A stretch of 64,000 nucleotides of DNA from Spirosoma sp. 48-14 (GCF_001898575.1 NZ_MKUD01000038.1:1-64000); one strand, 5' to 3'; shown: positions 1 through 8,912, counted from the stretch's first letter. Notes: a model not told the origin generated them from the sequence alone. Numbers and translations: made by a program.

Positions 1-148
1 CCTGAAGGGTGAGAATGTGACGGTGACATGTAAGGTATTCCGAGCCTCGGAGTCAGTGGGCGAGTTTGTCGTAACAGGAACCAAAAACAAGTTACCCGAC
101 CTGGCTCAGTTGGTATTGACTAAAGCGCAGGCCCTGGTGAAGCCCTGA
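1..148 (+). CDS. C-terminal end of a DUF11/Ig-like surface protein (partial)
   Basis: Only the last 48 codons and the TGA stop lie in the window; the reading frame begins at base 2. The fragment starts LKGENVTVTCKV, which resembles the closing strand of the DUF11-type beta-sandwich found in the large protein at 20.7-24.1 kb (there SSVNVTCKV). It ends in a short tail without a recognisable T9SS sorting domain. Inference: the tail of a secreted or surface adhesin-like protein. The full identity cannot be judged from this piece. Confidence 0.6.
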   Translation, partial: LKGENVTVTCKVFRASESVGEFVVTGTKNKLPDLAQLVLTKAQALVKP

Positions 149-181
149 ATTCGTCTGCTGTATTGTTACATTATAGCTTTT

Positions 182-220
182 AAAAGGGATTGTACAGCAG
201 TGCAGTCCCTTTTAGTTTTT
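182..220 (+). terminator. intrinsic terminator
   Basis: A 14-bp stem (182-195 with 200-213, two G-U pairs) closes a 4-nt loop AGCA and is followed by a T-rich run ending at 220. It lies 34 bases after the stop of the partial gene at the window start, so it most likely ends that transcript. Confidence 0.75.
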
Positions 221-330
221 GATGGAGAAAAGCGTAAAAAAACAAGGCAAAAAAAATCCAGGCAGGCTGTTACTTTTCTCTTCCTCTTCGGAATAACCTT
301 TTGTAACAACCAAATAATTTGCCAAATACC

Positions 331-1035
331 ATGAAAAAACAAGCCATTTTCGCTCTATTGTTTACTGCTTTTACTAGCCCATTATTTGCCCAAAATGAAC
401 CCGACACCAAGCGGGAAAACGACAGCAAGGAGTCAACCCCATCTACACCGAAGACCCAGAAAGTAGAGGATTACGCCAGTGCCGTTAATCTGGCCCGTTA
501 CGGCTACGCGAATAACTGCGCACTCTGCCTGGTTACAGCCGCCGATATGATGTACAAACTAGGTATAAAACCAATATCGGCTGATGCGAAAGCCAGTCCT
601 GCATCCACAACGTCGACCGCTACCAAAACTGAAAAGCCCAACCCCACCGACCCGGCTAAACTACTGGTCGATGCCAGGAAAATGGCAAAAGGGGATGCCC
701 ATCTGCTTGCTCTTGCCAGCAAGGTACAACCAACCCTTTCTCGCGGGGCTGTTGGCGGTGTTCAGACTGCTTCCTCACGGGTATATTCAGGTTCGGTAGA
801 TGTGTATAGAATTGCTTTCTATGGCATGGAGCCTGCCGCCGTAGCAGTACAGGGCGACGGCGATACCGATCTGGATCTATACATCTACGACAGCAACGGC
901 TACCTGGTTGCCAAAGATGATGACAATTCTGACACCTGCATTGCTCGCTGGACTCCCCGCTATACAGGTACATTTATTGTCCGAGTGAAGAATCGGGGCA
1001 GCGTTTATAATCGATATGCGATGGCAACGAACTAG
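331..1035 (+). CDS. secreted protein with PPC-like C-terminal beta domain
   Basis: A 234-residue protein. The ATG at 331 is chosen over an in-frame TTG at 319 because it opens a clean signal peptide (MKKQAIFALLF...SPLFAQ, about 21 residues). After it comes a low-complexity linker rich in Ser, Thr, Pro and Lys, a short segment with a NNCALC cysteine pair, a second Ala/Thr/Lys linker, and from about residue 150 a domain with the DxDLDLYIYDSNG pattern of bacterial pre-peptidase C-terminal (PPC) domains. No catalytic motif is visible. PPC domains usually accompany secreted enzymes or act as surface modules; here it stands without an enzyme. Export to the periplasm or outside is inferred. The lipoprotein gene at 2903 carries related PPC-like repeats. 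Confidence 0.8.
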   Translation: MKKQAIFALLFTAFTSPLFAQNEPDTKRENDSKESTPSTPKTQKVEDYASAVNLARYGYANNCALCLVTAADMMYKLGIKPISADAKASPASTTSTATKTEKPNPTDPAKLLVDARKMAKGDAHLLALASKVQPTLSRGAVGGVQTASSRVYSGSVDVYRIAFYGMEPAAVAVQGDGDTDLDLYIYDSNGYLVAKDDDNSDTCIARWTPRYTGTFIVRVKNRGSVYNRYAMATN

Positions 1036-1047
1036 ACCATCCGCGCT

Positions 1048-1080
1048 ACCGGCTCATGTGAAATGAATGCATGGGCCGGT
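1048..1080 (+). terminator. possible terminator hairpin
   Basis: An 11-bp stem (1048-1058 with 1070-1080, one G-U pair) with an 11-nt loop follows the stop of the PPC-domain gene by 12 bases. There is no strong T run after it, so termination is plausible but not certain. Confidence 0.45.
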
Positions 1081-1136
1081 GTTAAATAGGTTTCCATTTT
1101 TCAAGCTCACACCTTCTTATTTTCAATTTACGAATA

Positions 1137-1580
1137 ATGAAAACACTCCACACAACTTCAATCCGCACGCTGCTAGTGCTATTCACATTCATCCTGCTGC
1201 TCTCATCCTGTAGTAAGAACGAACCTGATCCACTCGACCAATATGTGGGAACCTGGGCCGAAAGTATGACCAATGGTCAGACCGGCAGCGGTCTTAAACT
1301 TACAATCAGTAAATCAGGAAAAACCTTGACGTTAATCGATTTCATGCCTTATGGAAGCGCAACCGCTACAGTTAGTGGTTCAGGTTTTCAGGCTGATAAC
1401 AAAAGTATTGCCACTGGTGTACCGCAGATATTTCCTGATAACAGCCAGGCCCAAGTTTATCTGCTGAACCTAGCAGGTAGCTTATCGGGTGGCAATCTGA
1501 CGCTCACCTATACCGCCTTCAGCCAGTCTGCAACTATGAATTATAAAGCAGACGTTACGAAAGTTTTCACAAAAAAGTAA
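1137..1580 (+). CDS. small lipoprotein, lipocalin-like
   Basis: A 147-residue protein with a lipoprotein signal peptide ending LLLSSC (Cys25 as lipidation site). The mature part begins SKNEPDPLDQYVGTWAES, a layout typical of Bacteroidota lipocalin-like lipoproteins in which an early 'GTW' sits on the first strand. The rest alternates hydrophobic and polar residues as in a small beta barrel (KLTISKSGKTLTLIDF, GNLTLTYTAF). No catalytic residues are seen and the specific function is unknown. It sits alone between two secreted-protein genes on the same strand. An envelope location is well supported; the lipocalin-like fold is an inference. Confidence 0.75.
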   Translation: MKTLHTTSIRTLLVLFTFILLLSSCSKNEPDPLDQYVGTWAESMTNGQTGSGLKLTISKSGKTLTLIDFMPYGSATATVSGSGFQADNKSIATGVPQIFPDNSQAQVYLLNLAGSLSGGNLTLTYTAFSQSATMNYKADVTKVFTKK

Positions 1581-1665
1581 CACCCGGCCTGGAAGGAAGA
1601 CAAATCGTTCTGTCTACAGAACCTCTAAAAATATATATCATCCACTTGACGACTCAAATACGATC

Positions 1666-2643
1666 ATGCATAAGCACATATTCCCCCTTTTGTTAACCTG
1701 TTTGCTGACTGCCTTCTTAACAACAGTTCATGCGCAGTCCCGTACACGCCCTACACCCCCAAAGCTAGCCCCTACGCCTAAGCCTGATTTACTCGTTCAG
1801 CGGGATGGCACACAACTGGAAGTGCTGGTCATCGAAATAACGGATAAAGAAATTGTTTATAAGCGATTCAACAACCCCAAAGGCCCTATTTTTAGAGTAC
1901 AGAAAACCAATTTTAATTATCTAAAGTATGGGACTAACGGTGAAATAGAACAGTTTACAAAAGTAGCTCAGCCAGCACCTACACCTACACAGCCCGTACC
2001 GACGGTCGTTCAGCCAGCGCCAGTGCCCACAACGGCGCCCTACAAACAAAACGCCCCCTCCCCTGTTTCGCAGGCACGGCAGACGGACATACCACAGGGT
2101 GTGCGTTTTGGATTCAGGGGCGGTATTCAGAGTGCATCATTTTCCTTTAACCCTAACTATTATTCTACCAGTAATTTTATTGGTTTTCAGGCAGGTATAA
2201 TGGTCGATAAGCCTATCGGCAAAAGTGGAAGATTTCGTCCCCAACTACTGTATTCAAGTAAAGGGACCAAACTGGTAAACCCCAATACGAATGCTAGCAT
2301 TAACTTCAGCGTCAACTACATTGAGGTGCCGATTGATCTATTATTTAAAATTCCGACTTCGAGTGGACAGTTGTTGCTTGGTGGTGGGCTGTATTCTGGA
2401 TATGCATTGAGTGGAAAGGTCGGACCTGAGAATGCCACAATAGGTAATTCTCAAACGGACACCTTTACTCCAATCGACTTCGGGCTTCGGGCTTCTGCCT
2501 GGTACGACCTACCTTCAGGCCTGACGCTGAATGTGTTCTACAGCTTCGGGCTGTCCAATACCAATCCAACGATATCCGTAAACGAGCCTACTGTTAAAAA
2601 CAGAGCTTTTGGCCTTGGAATAGGCTATTTTCTATCCAGATAA
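1666..2643 (+). CDS. outer-membrane beta-barrel protein, PorT-like
   Basis: A 325-residue protein with a signal peptide ending TTVHAQ (about residue 23). Residues 35-85 form a small domain (DGTQLEVLVIEITDKEIVYK...) often seen before Bacteroidota barrels. Then comes a Pro/Ala/Thr/Gln-rich linker (about 100-140). From about 145 the sequence RFGFRGGIQSASF starts a barrel-type region with repeated aromatic-ended strands, for example YIEVPIDLLFKI, and ends FGLGIGYFLSR, with a C-terminal aromatic near the end as expected for barrel assembly. The family is outer-membrane beta-barrel (OMP_b-brl_2/PorT-like). Substrate or role is not evident. Confidence 0.85.
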   Translation: MHKHIFPLLLTCLLTAFLTTVHAQSRTRPTPPKLAPTPKPDLLVQRDGTQLEVLVIEITDKEIVYKRFNNPKGPIFRVQKTNFNYLKYGTNGEIEQFTKVAQPAPTPTQPVPTVVQPAPVPTTAPYKQNAPSPVSQARQTDIPQGVRFGFRGGIQSASFSFNPNYYSTSNFIGFQAGIMVDKPIGKSGRFRPQLLYSSKGTKLVNPNTNASINFSVNYIEVPIDLLFKIPTSSGQLLLGGGLYSGYALSGKVGPENATIGNSQTDTFTPIDFGLRASAWYDLPSGLTLNVFYSFGLSNTNPTISVNEPTVKNRAFGLGIGYFLSR

Positions 2644-2902
2644 GCAATTGAATCATATTCTTCATTCCAGTGAAATCAGTTGCTTTTACCATCATCGGTT
2701 GCCTGACGGCGGTCTAGCCGGGAGTATTCAGCGATTTACACCTCAATTCCTGTTCCTTCCTGGCCAATCAAGTACCTTAAGATAACGTCTCGATAAGCGA
2801 AATCCATCCTGAAAGTCAGCGGCTTCGTCCCCCAGCCAAACCACTGTGCTATCTGTGGCCCAGGTTACCCTTGCCGATTCTTTTCTAATCATCTCTACTA
2901 CA

Positions 2903-4360
2903 ATGAACCTTATTAGCACCATCAAGTCCGTAGCCGTCAATCATTTCCGGCTGATTCAAAAGCCAGTACTACTCCTGGTATGGCTGGCTCTGCCAGGTAT
3001 TACCTCAGTAAGCTGCACAAAAAGCGCCGACCCACCTCCCAGCCCTAACGTATCTACTCCTGGAAAACCACCTGTCATCAGCGTAATAACCTCCATGACC
3101 GTAGAAACAGGGCAACAAACGACTATCGATGCCAGCAAATCCATCGATCCTGATGGAGATAAGCTAGCTTACGCTTGGGCTATTAAGACGAAACCGACGA
3201 ATAGCACCGCCGTACTGACCAACGCGCAGTCAGCCACTGCCGGATTTACTGCCGACGTTGCGGGCGCTTATGTTTTAAGCCTGACCCTCGCGGATGGGGT
3301 ATGGCCTGCTGTGTACCAGGATGTGTCCATCACAGCTACTGCACCAGCCACCCGAGTTATCAATGGAAGCTGGACAACTACCGACGGCACCAGTGGCGGC
3401 CCTGACTACACTCCTCGCAATAAGTTCTATTCATTTGATGTAGCCTCGAACAATCAGCCGGTTTCACTGACGCTTACCTCCTCCGATATTAATGTTGGAG
3501 TCAGTCTCTATGACCCACAAGGCACCCGCATCCTTGACCGGGGCACGGGCCGCACGGTGATACTGGACAAGATCGTCAATGCTGGCACCTATAGCGTCAT
3601 GGTATACACCAGCCAACGGTACGATGTTGGGGCCTTCCGGCTGGTAGGCAGCGGCCTTTCATCTGGTTTTACGCTGCGCCCATCTAGCCGTGTCCAGTCG
3701 ACTGATGTTAGTTTTGGTTCAGAAGGTGGGGGTGGAGGAATCAGCAATCGCCCTCCGTTTTCGCCCCGAAATCATTATTACACTTTTGAGGTAACCGAAG
3801 ATAACGCTCCCGTTGATATTAATGTGGTCTCAGCGAACACCAGTTTGTGGCTGTATTTAAGTAACTCTGCTGGCGCTGAGGTTGCCTATACGTCGGGGAC
3901 GCAACCTGCCGGTATACCGCGCACCATGCTGACGAAGCTCAATAAGGGCACATACGGAATCTATGTTGGAACTGGTACTCGCGACGCAACAGGCAAGTAT
4001 ACCCTGGAAATTTTCGGGAAGGTGCAAAATCTAAAACAGACCCTGTTCGACTCGGCTGTCCAATCAGACAGCTATGTTGGCAAAAATGGATCGATCACCT
4101 ACACGCTGAATGTGACGGAAGACAATTCGGTCATTGATGTCTCACTGCGTTCACCGGATATTGTCGGTAATATGGACCTCTTCGATTCAAAGGGAACACG
4201 GTTGGACTATGTTACGGCTGCCAACAACTACCTCTATCTGATTGAGAAGGTGAATAAAGGGACGCACAAACTGGTAGTCACGCCCGGTATTGGCACTAGT
4301 GGTGTTGGGAAGTATACACTATCTGTGTATGGCAAATTCAGTGACTTGAAAAAACAATAG
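2903..4360 (+). CDS. PKD and PPC-repeat lipoprotein
   Basis: A 485-residue protein. The ATG at 2903 is preferred over the far upstream non-ATG start at 2846 because it yields a lipoprotein signal ending GITSVSC (Cys38). Residues about 50-145 form a PKD/cadherin-like module with the marker SIDPDGDKLAYAWA. Three repeated beta modules follow, each with the PPC layout 'YTFEV/YSFDV ... SLYDP/YLSNS/DLFDS ... GTYSVMV/GTYGIYV/GTHKLVV ... GKYTL'. No enzyme motifs. Surface-exposed lipoprotein by inference, possibly carbohydrate- or protein-binding. It is followed by a strong hairpin shared with the convergent gene at 4506. Confidence 0.8.
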   Translation: MNLISTIKSVAVNHFRLIQKPVLLLVWLALPGITSVSCTKSADPPPSPNVSTPGKPPVISVITSMTVETGQQTTIDASKSIDPDGDKLAYAWAIKTKPTNSTAVLTNAQSATAGFTADVAGAYVLSLTLADGVWPAVYQDVSITATAPATRVINGSWTTTDGTSGGPDYTPRNKFYSFDVASNNQPVSLTLTSSDINVGVSLYDPQGTRILDRGTGRTVILDKIVNAGTYSVMVYTSQRYDVGAFRLVGSGLSSGFTLRPSSRVQSTDVSFGSEGGGGGISNRPPFSPRNHYYTFEVTEDNAPVDINVVSANTSLWLYLSNSAGAEVAYTSGTQPAGIPRTMLTKLNKGTYGIYVGTGTRDATGKYTLEIFGKVQNLKQTLFDSAVQSDSYVGKNGSITYTLNVTEDNSVIDVSLRSPDIVGNMDLFDSKGTRLDYVTAANNYLYLIEKVNKGTHKLVVTPGIGTSGVGKYTLSVYGKFSDLKKQ

Positions 4361-4380
4361 CCCAGAATGCCGTCAAAAGA

Positions 4381-4452
4381 TGTTGGATACGTGGTTACCA
4401 TAACCAAGGCCCTAAATCCAGGGAGATGGTTATGGTAACCACGTATCCAACA
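4381..4452. terminator. bidirectional terminator, 26-bp perfect stem
   Basis: Arms 4381-4406 and 4427-4452 are exact reverse complements (26 bp) around a 20-nt loop that itself contains CCCT/AGGG. It lies between the ends of two convergent genes (2903-4360 on + and 4506-5423 on -), the expected place for a shared terminator. No T run is present, so it may act by stem stability alone or protect 3' ends. Confidence 0.7.
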
Positions 4453-4505
4453 CCTTATTTAAGACCATCGTACAAGCTTGTGACAATACGTCGACTCATC
4501 GTTGA

Positions 4506-5423
4506 TCACTTTTTCGGCAAAAAAACCTTCATATCAGGATGCATGGTGTAGAGCCGATACGCTCCACCATCAGGGACCAGGATACCGCTGGAACAGTTGT
4601 TGCCGATGATCGGATTGTGCGGGTATTTTGTCCAGTGAATCAGATCGGTTGAGACGGCTACATTTATCGACCATTCGTGCCAGTCTTTATAAGCCGATGC
4701 ATGGTAATAACCATAATATCGGCCTTTGTACTTGATAATCTGGTTCATGGCCACAGCGTATTGATCGTAGGATTCGGGCCCCTTCGTTAGTACGGGCTCA
4801 TCCTGCACATTTGTCCATACCGCCAGATCTTTTGAGGTTGCCAGCCAGACAGCTTCATCGTTTCGCTCGTAAAACAGATACCAGGTATTCCCCTCTTTCC
4901 AGATGGCAGGCGTTCCAAACGGGCCTTTGCTCAATGGTTTGCCAGTTGTGTAACGAATATCAAGTGGGCCACGCTCCTGCCACTGAATCCGGTCGGTCGA
5001 GGTCAGCAAATGGGCCACATCGTCCTTCCCCTCGGCAAACATGTAATAGGTATCCCCCGATTTAACGACCGACATATCTTCTACCCAGGTATCCGTATGG
5101 ATTGGATTATCGGCATAACGCGTCCAGTGGAATCCATCGGTCGAGGTTGCATACCCTAAATACTTCGTCTGGTTTTTACCATCCCGATAACCAGTATACC
5201 ACAGGTGGTAGGTCGACCCTTCACGCAGTATATATCCCCGTTCGCGAATGTTTTTGTCCCAGGTATCCTGCCCCGTACCACTGAATAAGGGGTTATTGGT
5301 ATAGGGCGTAAACTGAACTAGTTTAGCCGGGAATAGTGGACCGTCAACCGGTGGCGTTACCTGTTCGGGAAGCCGGTAACCAACGAACAAAACCAGGCAA
5401 AAGAGCCAGTAATGATTTTTCAT
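4506..5423 (-). CDS. five-bladed beta-propeller glycosidase (GH43/GH117/GH130-like)
   Basis: A 305-residue protein starting at the ATG at 5423, one base after the TAA stop of the regulator gene upstream. The N-terminus (MKNHYWLFCLVLFVG) is a short hydrophobic export-type segment. The body shows blades of the arabinanase-like propeller clan: YHLWYTGYRDGKN, YLGYATSTDGFHW, YYMFAEGKDD, LLTSTDRIQW, WYLFYERNDE, YYGYYHASAY. These 'S.DG..W' repeats are typical of GH43/68/117/130 proteins. The exact family cannot be fixed by eye. As last gene of the amino-sugar cluster it probably trims a side sugar or glycoside of the same polymer. A non-ATG upstream start was rejected as it would run into the regulator. 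Confidence 0.8.
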   Translation of the reverse strand: MKNHYWLFCLVLFVGYRLPEQVTPPVDGPLFPAKLVQFTPYTNNPLFSGTGQDTWDKNIRERGYILREGSTYHLWYTGYRDGKNQTKYLGYATSTDGFHWTRYADNPIHTDTWVEDMSVVKSGDTYYMFAEGKDDVAHLLTSTDRIQWQERGPLDIRYTTGKPLSKGPFGTPAIWKEGNTWYLFYERNDEAVWLATSKDLAVWTNVQDEPVLTKGPESYDQYAVAMNQIIKYKGRYYGYYHASAYKDWHEWSINVAVSTDLIHWTKYPHNPIIGNNCSSGILVPDGGAYRLYTMHPDMKVFLPKK

Positions 5424-5424
5424 A

Positions 5425-6588
5425 TTATTTACCTGCCAGGTATTTATGGCGATATTCGAGCGGGGTAACGCCTTTGACCTGCTTGAATTGACGGGCAATA
5501 TTCTTCGAGTCGTTAAGCCCCAGATCCATGGCTATTTCAAAAACAGCCTGATCGGTTTCCAGTAACTTTTTCGAGAATTTCTCGATACGCAGATTCTGGA
5601 TGTATTTGTAAATTGGGTAGCCTACGACCTGAAGAAAGCGCATCTCCAGCGATCGCCGGGATAAGGGCACCTGCTTCACCACCTCATCGACCTGTAAGTT
5701 TTTGTCGATATTCTGGTGAATGTATTTGAGCGACAACGCAATGTATTCATCAGCAGTCGAGTAAATATCCGTCGACTGGCGCGTAATGATCTGCGTAGGC
5801 TCTACGATGATGTCGTAAAAAGTGGTGATCTCTTTCCGAATCAGTTTATCGAGTAAATGAGCCGCATCATACCCGCCTTTCTCGGCATCCTGCATAATGC
5901 TTGACAGGGGCGGATCGGATAGTTCGCAAAGCATTTCATCATTATCGACGCCCAGTACGGCCACCTCTTCGGGAATACGAATACGCGAATGCCGACAGGT
6001 TTCTGTGATATGCTGCCCCATCCGATCATCGCAGCACAAGATGGCGATGGGCTTCGGAAGTGATTTCAGCCACTTGCTCAGCGAACTGGGTTTATAATAC
6101 CACAGGTCGCTTGAGCTATACTCTTCATGCTCAAAATACTGCACCGAACAACCCGCCCGCGACACTCGCTCATCGAATCCCTCGGCCCGTTCGCGTGACC
6201 AGACAATGTGCTTAAACCCATAGTACGCAAAATTCCGAAACCCTTTGCGGAGGAAATAATCAGCAGCCATGGCGCCCGTTGCCCGATGGGCACCCGTAAT
6301 GTTCGGAATTTCAGTGAATCGCTCTTTAAAATCCTGCGCAATAACCGGGATGCCCGCCTGAACGATCTTTTCTACGCTACTTTCGTTATAGAGCTGGCCA
6401 ATGATGCCATCGGCTCCCCACTCCTTTGCCCAGTTCAGAATCCCATCTACCCCCAGGGTTTCGCGATGAAACAGGGGCATCTGGCAAAACACCCAGGGGC
6501 CGTGCTCCCGGGCATATTTCGATACACCTTTCAACAGGCTTCGGCTGTAATCCTCTGCAAAGTCGATAAGTAGAATGATCTTGTGCAT
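5425..6588 (-). CDS. XylR-type transcriptional regulator (LacI-like sensor + AraC HTH)
   Basis: A 387-residue protein. Residues 1 to about 270 form a LacI/RbsB-type sugar-binding domain (KIILLIDFAEDYSRSLLKGV at the start, GADGIIGQLYNE, VAVLGVDNDEMLCELSDPPL), without the usual N-terminal LacI helix-turn-helix. The C-terminal 100 residues carry an AraC-type double HTH (VPLSRRSLEMRFLQVVG, AMDLGLNDSKNIARQFK, GVTPLEYR). This order is that of XylR, where the sensor binds a pentose and the AraC domain activates transcription. Here the neighbours handle amino sugars, so the ligand is probably not xylose. The gene lies between the transporter and the terminal glycosidase, the latter following after a single base. 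Confidence 0.88.
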   Translation of the reverse strand: MHKIILLIDFAEDYSRSLLKGVSKYAREHGPWVFCQMPLFHRETLGVDGILNWAKEWGADGIIGQLYNESSVEKIVQAGIPVIAQDFKERFTEIPNITGAHRATGAMAADYFLRKGFRNFAYYGFKHIVWSRERAEGFDERVSRAGCSVQYFEHEEYSSSDLWYYKPSSLSKWLKSLPKPIAILCCDDRMGQHITETCRHSRIRIPEEVAVLGVDNDEMLCELSDPPLSSIMQDAEKGGYDAAHLLDKLIRKEITTFYDIIVEPTQIITRQSTDIYSTADEYIALSLKYIHQNIDKNLQVDEVVKQVPLSRRSLEMRFLQVVGYPIYKYIQNLRIEKFSKKLLETDQAVFEIAMDLGLNDSKNIARQFKQVKGVTPLEYRHKYLAGK

Positions 6589-6599
6589 GGGTAAAGAGT

Positions 6600-6672
6600 G
6601 AAAGAGCGAAAGAATGAAAGAGTGAAAAATGGCCTACGACAGCATTTCACTCTTTCACTCTTTCGCTCTTTC
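6600..6672. repeat. 28-bp inverted repeat between transporter and regulator genes
   Basis: Arms 6600-6627 and 6645-6672 pair at 27 of 28 positions around a 17-nt loop. Each arm is an imperfect tandem of the octamer GAAAGAGT/GAAAGAGC. The right arm overlaps the last codons and stop of the transporter gene (stop at 6647-6649) and the left arm ends 11 bases before the regulator's ATG. In the minus-strand operon it could act as an intercistronic attenuator or mRNA-stability stem. Confidence 0.75.
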
Positions 6673-7900
6673 GCTTTATGGTTGCATTATTGATCAGAGG
6701 TTTTGCCCAGATACCGATACTAAAAATGTAACCCAGGGTGAGTAGCATAACCAACATGGCCAGGCGTAGGCCCACCCATTCGGCCAATCCACCGATGATG
6801 AGTGGTACCAGGGCGCCCCCCACAATTCCTGTACACAAGATACCAGAAAAAGTGCCATGATGCTCCGGTACGGAATTAAGCGCCAGTGAAAAAATAATGG
6901 ACCACATGACCGACGCAAAGAAGCCCGTTCCCGGCAAAGCAATCAATGCCCACTCTTTGGGGCCAAACAGGCCAATCAATAACGAAAGGATGGCCCCCAG
7001 CGTAAATAACCGCAACACATTCCGACTGTCGGCCACTTTGAGTAAAATCAGCCCCAGCACACAACCAATCGTCATCAGGCCCCAGAAATAAGCAACAGTC
7101 TGCGCCCCTGCGGTTGCCGGATCAACGCCATGATACAATTGAAGGAATTTGGAAATCCAATTGGAAATACCCTGCTCGGTGCCCACATAGGCAAAAATTC
7201 CGGCGAAGTATAACAGTACTGTTCGGTTCCGAAGCAAGGCCGTGAGGGTTCCTCCCACTTCTACTTTTTCATCGGCTTTCAGCTCCACTTTCGGGAACCT
7301 AACTAGTGCCACAACCCCAATCATGAGCAGTGTGGTCAGGGCAAATACCCAGTAAAGCGATACCCATTCCACACCCGTCGGTACCAGTTTATCAAGCCAT
7401 TGAATCCAGAACGAACCATCCCCCCCCTTATGAATAGTCTGTACGAAATAGCTGTACAACAACGGGCTCAGGAAGGAAGCCGCCCCCGAAAATAGTTGCG
7501 CCATTACCGAGTTGAACGCAAAATGCTCTTCGCCACCAGCCACGCGAAGCAGCGGATTGATGGCCACCTGAAGCACCGCCATGCCTACACCAATGGCAAA
7601 CAGCGAACCCAGTGCTACCGAAAATTGTGGAACCAGCGCAAACAGCAACGACCCCAGAAACGCCAGCAGAAACGCCCCGATCAACATTGTTTTTTCGCGG
7701 TATGTTTCAACCAGTATACCCGCTGGTATCGACACCCCATAGGCAACAAAAAATGCAAAGGGCAGAAACCCGGCCAACCCAATACTTAGCTGAAAACTAT
7801 CGACCAGATCCGGTATGATTGGCCCGAGAATGTTGGTAAGGAAGGAAATGACGAAAAAGATGACCAGCACCAGGATCACCAACAGGGTATTGCGTTTCAT
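6647..7900 (-). CDS. sugar MFS transporter (FucP/NagP-like)
   Basis: A 417-residue protein with about twelve membrane segments and the hallmarks of the FHS/FucP sugar:H+ symporter branch: early FLTNILGPIIPDLVDSF, FVAYGVSIPAGILVE, the Asn-rich LQVAINPLLRVAGGEEHFAFN, and a long loop before helix 7. This branch imports glucose, fucose or N-acetylglucosamine (NagP) across the inner membrane. The downstream order hexosaminidase, ROK kinase, transporter favours an amino sugar; that is inference from context. The last nine residues (KRKSERVKE) are encoded inside the inverted repeat at 6600-6672, so the tail looks like read-through into a terminator-like stem rather than conserved protein. Confidence 0.88.
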   Translation of the reverse strand: MKRNTLLVILVLVIFFVISFLTNILGPIIPDLVDSFQLSIGLAGFLPFAFFVAYGVSIPAGILVETYREKTMLIGAFLLAFLGSLLFALVPQFSVALGSLFAIGVGMAVLQVAINPLLRVAGGEEHFAFNSVMAQLFSGAASFLSPLLYSYFVQTIHKGGDGSFWIQWLDKLVPTGVEWVSLYWVFALTTLLMIGVVALVRFPKVELKADEKVEVGGTLTALLRNRTVLLYFAGIFAYVGTEQGISNWISKFLQLYHGVDPATAGAQTVAYFWGLMTIGCVLGLILLKVADSRNVLRLFTLGAILSLLIGLFGPKEWALIALPGTGFFASVMWSIIFSLALNSVPEHHGTFSGILCTGIVGGALVPLIIGGLAEWVGLRLAMLVMLLTLGYIFSIGIWAKPLINNATIKRKSERVKE

Positions 7901-7966
7901 CGTGTCTTTTTCAGGTAGTATGCCAACCTATTCGAAACTGTATGATCTGAAGGCGTATTTGCTCAA

Positions 7967-8803
7967 TCAAACCAACTGCCGGACCAGCGCAGCGGCTCCT
8001 AACAGCGCAATATTTTCATTCTGCGACTGAAACATCTTGAGCCGTCGGAGGGTAACGGGGTACGCAAAATTGGCCATGCTTTCCAGCATTGTCGTTTTGA
8101 AAAATGGATACGCTTTGGCAATAGAACCGCCCAGAACAATTACTTCTGGATCAAAGGTGTACAGAATCACTTTCACAGCATTGCCGAAATGCGTGCCAAA
8201 ATCGCCCCAGAGCTTAAGGGCGTTTTGTCCACCCAGTAAGGCCTCCTGATTGGCCTCCAACGCCGTCGTGCCATGAATAGACTCGAAAAAGTCACCGGCC
8301 GCATACGACTCGATGTTCTTATCCAGATACGGTAGCAAGCCAATCTCGCCCGCTCCACAGTTACTGCCCGTATAGAGCTGATTATCGATAATAACTCCCG
8401 AACCCAGCCCCGTTCCGATCGCCATACCCACCGCTGAACGATACCCCTGTGCCAGTCCGAACTGATGCTCGCCCAGAATAAAACAGTTCACATCGTTATT
8501 GACAAATACCGGCATATCGAACTCTTTTTCAAGAATATCCCGCAGGGCTACCTCCTTCCACGATGGGATATTGGCGACGTCGTACACGATACCCTGCTCA
8601 ATGTCAACGACGGATGGAACTCCGATGCCAATGCTGGTAACGGCGGGGTTGACCAATGGGCGTATAAGTTCAATCAGTTGGGATAATGTAGCCGAAAGGG
8701 ATTCTTTTTGCTGTAGGGCTTTGCTATGTTGCCGGATAATTGTACCGTCATCAACTAGCCCCGCCCGTACGTTCGTCCCTCCTAAATCAACCCCGATAGT
8801 CAT
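7967..8803 (-). CDS. ROK family sugar kinase
   Basis: A 278-residue protein, slightly shorter than many ROK kinases (about 300). It opens with the ATP-binding phosphate-1 motif GVDLGGTNVRAGLVDDG and has the NDVNC segment with the catalytic Asp, then GMAIGTGLGSGVI and VIVLGGSIAKAYPF. The usual zinc motif CxCGxxGCxE is missing: the site reads GSNCGAGEIGLLPY, keeping Gly-Glu-Ile-Gly but only one Cys. This zinc-free form occurs in a branch of glucokinase/N-acetylglucosamine kinase-like ROK proteins. Likely role: phosphorylation of the sugar taken up by the adjacent MFS transporter. No DNA-binding domain, so it is an enzyme rather than a NagC-type repressor. Confidence 0.88.
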   Translation of the reverse strand: MTIGVDLGGTNVRAGLVDDGTIIRQHSKALQQKESLSATLSQLIELIRPLVNPAVTSIGIGVPSVVDIEQGIVYDVANIPSWKEVALRDILEKEFDMPVFVNNDVNCFILGEHQFGLAQGYRSAVGMAIGTGLGSGVIIDNQLYTGSNCGAGEIGLLPYLDKNIESYAAGDFFESIHGTTALEANQEALLGGQNALKLWGDFGTHFGNAVKVILYTFDPEVIVLGGSIAKAYPFFKTTMLESMANFAYPVTLRRLKMFQSQNENIALLGAAALVRQLV

Positions 8804-8912
8804 AGTAAATAATATTTTTGTTAGTTCAGATTAGTAGGGAACCCAGGCTATTACGATGACCAATACTATCTCTAATCATCCTGCTAAGCTGAGTTCTATT
8901 TTATCGCATCAT

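Noticed and set aside
4381..4452. Inverted repeats taken as ends of insertion sequences
   Set aside because: Paired arms are only 2 to 33 bases apart, with no transposase and no flanking duplications.
5102..5284. Small + frames inside the minus-strand propeller glycosidase gene
   Set aside because: Shadows of a real gene: the minus strand encodes a full family pattern, the + frames none.
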